From positions 310,001 to 374,000 of the forward strand of contig JAWSVE010000008.1 of the NCBI GenBank assembly GCA_033852115.1: a stretch of 64,000 nt of DNA. The letters run 5' to 3'. Every line of letters begins with the position of its first letter. Position 1 is the first letter of the stretch. This document shows positions 61,218 to 64,000 of the stretch, piece by piece. The translations under genes and the position numbers were made by a program. The notes under the pieces are model-generated. The model was not told the DNA's origin. It made no database searches and worked only from the letters and a program-made list of their open reading frames with translations. This DNA comes from JAWSVE01 sp033852115 (GTDB lineage: Bacteria > Pseudomonadota > Gammaproteobacteria > Pseudomonadales > Cellvibrionaceae).

Positions 61218-62495
61218 CTAGTTGGCTCTACGAAGAGGGCCCCCCCAGATGAAAATAATTAGCCCTATCAAACCTGCCAATGCCGCAAGCCAATAAGCGC
61301 CGCCGTAGCTACCGCTAAAACTAAAAGCCAAACCCAATACCATTGGGCCTGCTGCAGTTCCCCAAGAAGAAAGTAAGCTTGCGAAAGAGAATATTTTTGC
61401 ATAGTCACGTGGACCAAAAGCTTCGGCGATCAATAGAGGCTGGAGCATCAATAGATTACCGACGGTAATTCCAAAACACGCTAGTCCAAGGCATAGCGTA
61501 AATGGAGCGTAATCCGTGGCTAATAAAGTCAGTGCGAACACCTGCAAGAACATGATATTAAGAGCAAATACTCTTAAGGACATAAGCCCGATAAGCCAGC
61601 CCCCGGCTAAACGCCCAATAATACTGGCAGTGGGCAAAATCGCGACGGCAAGCGCGGTTTGTGTTTCGCTAAGTAATTGTTTTGCGAGACCATACTGGTG
61701 GGCAATACCACCCACCTGGGCCAGCATAAGCAAAATAAAGGAAAGACTCACTCCCCAAAAAAATCGCTGATGCTTGGCATCACTGTAACTGATGCCATTG
61801 GCTATTTTGGTCGAGGATGTGTTTAGTGTTGTTTCCAGTGTGACTGGTTTCTCATTGATTGGCTTGTCACCATCTGGGAGCAGGTTCATGTCGGCGGGAT
61901 ATGGACGAAGCCACAGCCAAGCTGTTGGGATTATGCCAATTAAAAATACCAAACCAAAAACCGGTGTCGCTGCGCGGAGTCCCCAGGCTTCAACGAGTGC
62001 TGCGCAGGGGGGTGTCACCAGGATGCCGCCCAATGACAAGCCGGTAGAGGCGACGGACAATGCAACCGCTCGTCGACGAACAAACCATCGCGTGATGAGG
62101 GTTGTTGCAGGCAATAAACCCGCTGCCGAAAAACCTGCACCGAAAAGACTGTAGCTCAAATACAGTTGCCACAGAGCATCGGAGTAACGAACACCGATTA
62201 ATGCCAAACAGCTGAGTGCAGCGCCTATCGAAATGAGAACTCTAGGATCTACTCTGTCAATTACTTTGCCGATCCAAAGCCCCGCAAAACCACTACTCAG
62301 AAAAAATATAGTTACCGCTAGTGACGCATCTTCTAGATTGAATAGCCCTTCTTTGGCGAATGCGTCGAGAAAAACGGCATGATTGTAAAAACTCAGGCCG
62401 GAGGTGAAGGTAAGAATGACCAGCAACGCCAGTGCTACTTTCCAGCCAAAAAACATCGGCTGTTTGCTAAGACTAGAATGACTGTTGCTGGACAT
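61218..62495 (-). CDS. MFS transporter
   Basis: The 425-residue protein has 12 predicted membrane helices and MFS motifs: LWIGKVIDRVDPRVLISIGA (motif A after helix 2) and ITRWFVRRRAVALSVASTG, similar to the oxalate/formate-antiporter-like group of monocarboxylate carriers. Helix 4-5 has GAGFSAAGLLPATTLI. The substrate is unknown; organic anions are common for this group. It is preceded by the thioesterase gene 30 bp upstream, so the two may form an operon. Confidence 0.85.
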   Translation of the reverse strand: MSSNSHSSLSKQPMFFGWKVALALLVILTFTSGLSFYNHAVFLDAFAKEGLFNLEDASLAVTIFFLSSGFAGLWIGKVIDRVDPRVLISIGAALSCLALIGVRYSDALWQLYLSYSLFGAGFSAAGLLPATTLITRWFVRRRAVALSVASTGLSLGGILVTPPCAALVEAWGLRAATPVFGLVFLIGIIPTAWLWLRPYPADMNLLPDGDKPINEKPVTLETTLNTSSTKIANGISYSDAKHQRFFWGVSLSFILLMLAQVGGIAHQYGLAKQLLSETQTALAVAILPTASIIGRLAGGWLIGLMSLRVFALNIMFLQVFALTLLATDYAPFTLCLGLACFGITVGNLLMLQPLLIAEAFGPRDYAKIFSFASLLSSWGTAAGPMVLGLAFSFSGSYGGAYWLAALAGLIGLIIFIWGGPLRRAN

Positions 62496-62525
62496 AGTGA
62501 TCGAAAATCAATGTAAACGAGGTGA

Positions 62526-62936
62526 CTAATTTTGGGGATACAAAATCATTTGTGTGCAGCGAAACAGCGCGATGGTTTTGCCGGTATCTCGATGGACAAC
62601 CTCGGCATCCCACACCTGCGTGGTTTTGCCTTTGTGAAAAACCCGTGCCGTACACTCAACCGTGCCTTCTCTTGCGGTACCCAGGTGATTAGATTTTAAC
62701 TCTATGGTGGTAAAGCCTTGTGCGCCTTCCGGTAGAATGGCCATGCAGCCTAACCCGCAGCAGGTATCCGCAAGACTTACAACACTCCCAGCATGCATAA
62801 AACCGTTGGGTGCCATAACGTGTTGGCTAACCGGCAACTCTGCAGTAAAACTGTCCTCATCGACATTTAATACTTTGATGCCTAAGTGTCCTGGAAGGTA
62901 AGATCGGATACGTTGATTGAAATCATCAGGGGTCAT
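62526..62936 (-). CDS. PaaI-type hotdog thioesterase
   Basis: The 136-residue hotdog-fold protein has NGFMHAGSVVSLADTCCG, the helix bearing the catalytic acidic residue in PaaI-type thioesterases, and a GFTTIELKSNHLG strand. These enzymes hydrolyse aryl- or acyl-CoA thioesters. It lies 30 bp before the MFS gene. The CoA substrate is not evident. Confidence 0.85.
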   Translation of the reverse strand: MTPDDFNQRIRSYLPGHLGIKVLNVDEDSFTAELPVSQHVMAPNGFMHAGSVVSLADTCCGLGCMAILPEGAQGFTTIELKSNHLGTAREGTVECTARVFHKGKTTQVWDAEVVHRDTGKTIALFRCTQMILYPQN

Positions 62937-63089
62937 ATGCTGGGGCCTTTTCTCAAAGTCTGGCGAAGTATTTTAGCCAGCCAGAATATTTTAAATTGGT
63001 GTAAAGTGCGAGTTAGAATCGCCGAATGTAAGGTTAGAATAGCTAAAGAGTGGCGGTGGATCATTTAGATCGTAGAACGAGGTAAGAAA

Positions 63090-63332
63090 GTGAGTGAATT
63101 TGACGGAGAGTTGCTCGTGGCTGCGGTAAACCAGGTGATGCCATTTGGAAAGTATAAAGGGCGTATTTTGTTAGAGTTGCCGGAGCCGTACTTAGTTTGG
63201 TTCAATCAGCAAGGGTTTCCTAAAGGCAAGCTTGGCGAACAGTTAGCAATGATGTATGAGGTCAAAAGAAATGGCCTTGAAGACATTTGTCGGCCGTTGG
63301 TTACTGCACGCACAGTTGGCAGCAAAACCTAG
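63090..63332 (+). CDS. DUF3820 family protein
   Basis: The 80-residue protein starts at GTG 63090 with GAGG upstream. The MPFGKYKGRILLELPEPYLVW signature (first 20 residues of it) and the FPKGKLGEQLAMMYEVKRNG helix mark DUF3820, small proteins related to exonuclease-associated domains of unknown function. It lies alone, divergent from the thioesterase gene. Confidence 0.85.
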   Translation: MSEFDGELLVAAVNQVMPFGKYKGRILLELPEPYLVWFNQQGFPKGKLGEQLAMMYEVKRNGLEDICRPLVTARTVGSKT

Positions 63333-63355
63333 CTGGGACATAAGTGTATTCGTAT

Positions 63356-64000
63356 TTAGTTTGACAGGTGCTTTAGGGCAATAATCGCTGCGCCAGTACG
63401 GTTTTCTACATTCAATTTGCGAAAAAGTTGCTCTAAGTGTTTGTTGACGGTGCGAGGACTCATTGAAAGAATTGTGGCGATTTCCCGATTGGCTTTTCCT
63501 CGAGCGACCCACAAAAGAACCTCCGCTTCACGTCCGGTAATCGCTAGTGATTCTTTTAAGATTTCGCTTTCTTGGGGCTTTTTCATATCGACTATTTGCA
63601 GGAGAACCTCGTCACTGTGAGTTTGTCCTAAATAATCGACACGTAAAGGCTGGGTGCCTTCGCTCACATTAATGCCTTTGTCTTTGTTAAAATGCGGCGA
63701 CAAAAGTTTGCGAATTAATTGGGGTAGCGAATCTATTAGCCAAGCTTCATCAAGGCCGGCACGACTGAATAACTGGTGAGCTTGGGGTGTTCCCCATTTC
63801 AGTTCACCCAGGTTGTTGGTCGCGAAAAGGAACTGTCCCGCATTATCTAGTGCTGAGCGAGCACTGAGAGTCAGTCTGGCATTGTTTAAGTGAGTTTGCA
63901 TGCGTGCGACTAATTCAATACCGTTTACCGGCTTTGTAATGTAGTCGACACCTCCCGCATCGAAGCCTTTGACGATACTGTCGCTGTCAGATAAACCGGT
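63356..64000 (-). CDS. LuxR-type response regulator, 5' end outside the window
   Basis: The frame is open to the right edge, so a start at 63901 is wrong: codons beyond it encode GGVDYITKPVNGIELVAR, the end of a receiver domain with its conserved lysine. About 214 residues are visible. A PAS-like or linker section (about 50-140) precedes a LuxR helix-turn-helix (ITGREAEVLLWVARGKANRE, SMSPRTVNKHLEQLFRKLNV). Receiver phosphorylation would control DNA binding. Its kinase is probably outside the window. Confidence 0.9.
   Translation of the reverse strand, partial: TGLSDSDSIVKGFDAGGVDYITKPVNGIELVARMQTHLNNARLTLSARSALDNAGQFLFATNNLGELKWGTPQAHQLFSRAGLDEAWLIDSLPQLIRKLLSPHFNKDKGINVSEGTQPLRVDYLGQTHSDEVLLQIVDMKKPQESEILKESLAITGREAEVLLWVARGKANREIATILSMSPRTVNKHLEQLFRKLNVENRTGAAIIALKHLSN

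Noticed and set aside
61516..62154. Plus-strand frames opposite the MFS transporter
   Set aside because: Antisense shadows of hydrophobic codons; no ribosome sites or motifs.
1..64000. CRISPR arrays, tRNA or rRNA genes, insertion sequences
   Set aside because: No regularly spaced repeats, no cloverleaf-like segment and no transposase motifs were seen on reading both strands; a tRNAscan or IS search would be decisive.

Overview
The window reads as about 64 kb of chromosome from a marine or halotolerant gammaproteobacterium. The signs are a complete ectoine operon with a MarR-type regulator, the zwf-pgl-edd-eda Entner-Doudoroff operon, RimO, TcdA, and many Tat/Sec-exported and two-component proteins. 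A Cellvibrionales-like marine lineage would fit, but there is no rRNA or ribosomal protein here to confirm it. Coding density is high. TTG starts with good Shine-Dalgarno sequences recur (11022, 26750, 34369, 39665). I saw no tRNA, rRNA, IS element or CRISPR array.

Layout. 1-1.8 kb: 3' part of an RND-superfamily exporter with an acidic DPF-repeat insert. 2-6.9 kb: a two-subunit molybdenum hydroxylase (Ior type) followed by XdhC, a MobA-like nucleotidyltransferase and a STAS-like protein. 7.4-21.9 kb: eight tightly packed genes (DUF4175, VWA/GATase-like membrane protein, pseudo-caspase, TPR-metallopeptidase, DUF4159, MoxR ATPase, DUF58, BatA-like VWA protein). This is a MoxR/VWA envelope system of unknown role and the best candidate for an undescribed system. 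22-23.4 kb: rimO.

23.4-27.6 kb: AT-richer accessory island of small genes. It holds two attC-like integron recombination sites and a 113-bp three-stem palindrome, with no integrase in view, so it looks like an integron-cassette (CALIN) remnant. 27.7-30.1 kb: orphan 7TMR-DISM hybrid histidine kinase. 30.1-34.1 kb (minus strand): a second, three-subunit molybdenum hydroxylase with a MoaD-like protein. 34.4-41.9 kb: exported proteins, namely a TonB-C-domain protein, a di-heme protein, a PhoX-like protein behind a candidate Pho box, and a phytase-like lipoprotein.

42-49.1 kb: ectR divergent from ectA-ectB-ectC-ask, followed by a TPR membrane protein and a sodium:solute symporter. The ectR-ectA interval carries an 18-bp sequence matching the EctR1 operator as I remember it, and a terminator-like hairpin in the ectA leader. 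49.4-53.6 kb: a histidine kinase whose N-terminal membrane domain closely resembles the ethylene-binding domain of plant ETR1, followed by a single-domain response regulator and a REC-GGDEF diguanylate cyclase. 53.7-55.3 kb: TatD nuclease, convergent with TcdA. 55.4-60.1 kb (minus strand): the Entner-Doudoroff operon. 60.3-64 kb: an unrecognised protein, an MFS transporter, a PaaI-type thioesterase, a DUF3820 protein, and a LuxR-type response regulator cut by the window edge.

How they work together. XdhC and MobA-like proteins beside the first hydroxylase probably serve cofactor maturation for one or both enzymes. The symporter and TPR protein probably support the osmotic response driven by ectABC-ask. 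The kinase, REC and GGDEF genes form a likely signal-to-c-di-GMP module. The MoxR, DUF58, VWA and peptidase genes probably act as one membrane-associated assembly.
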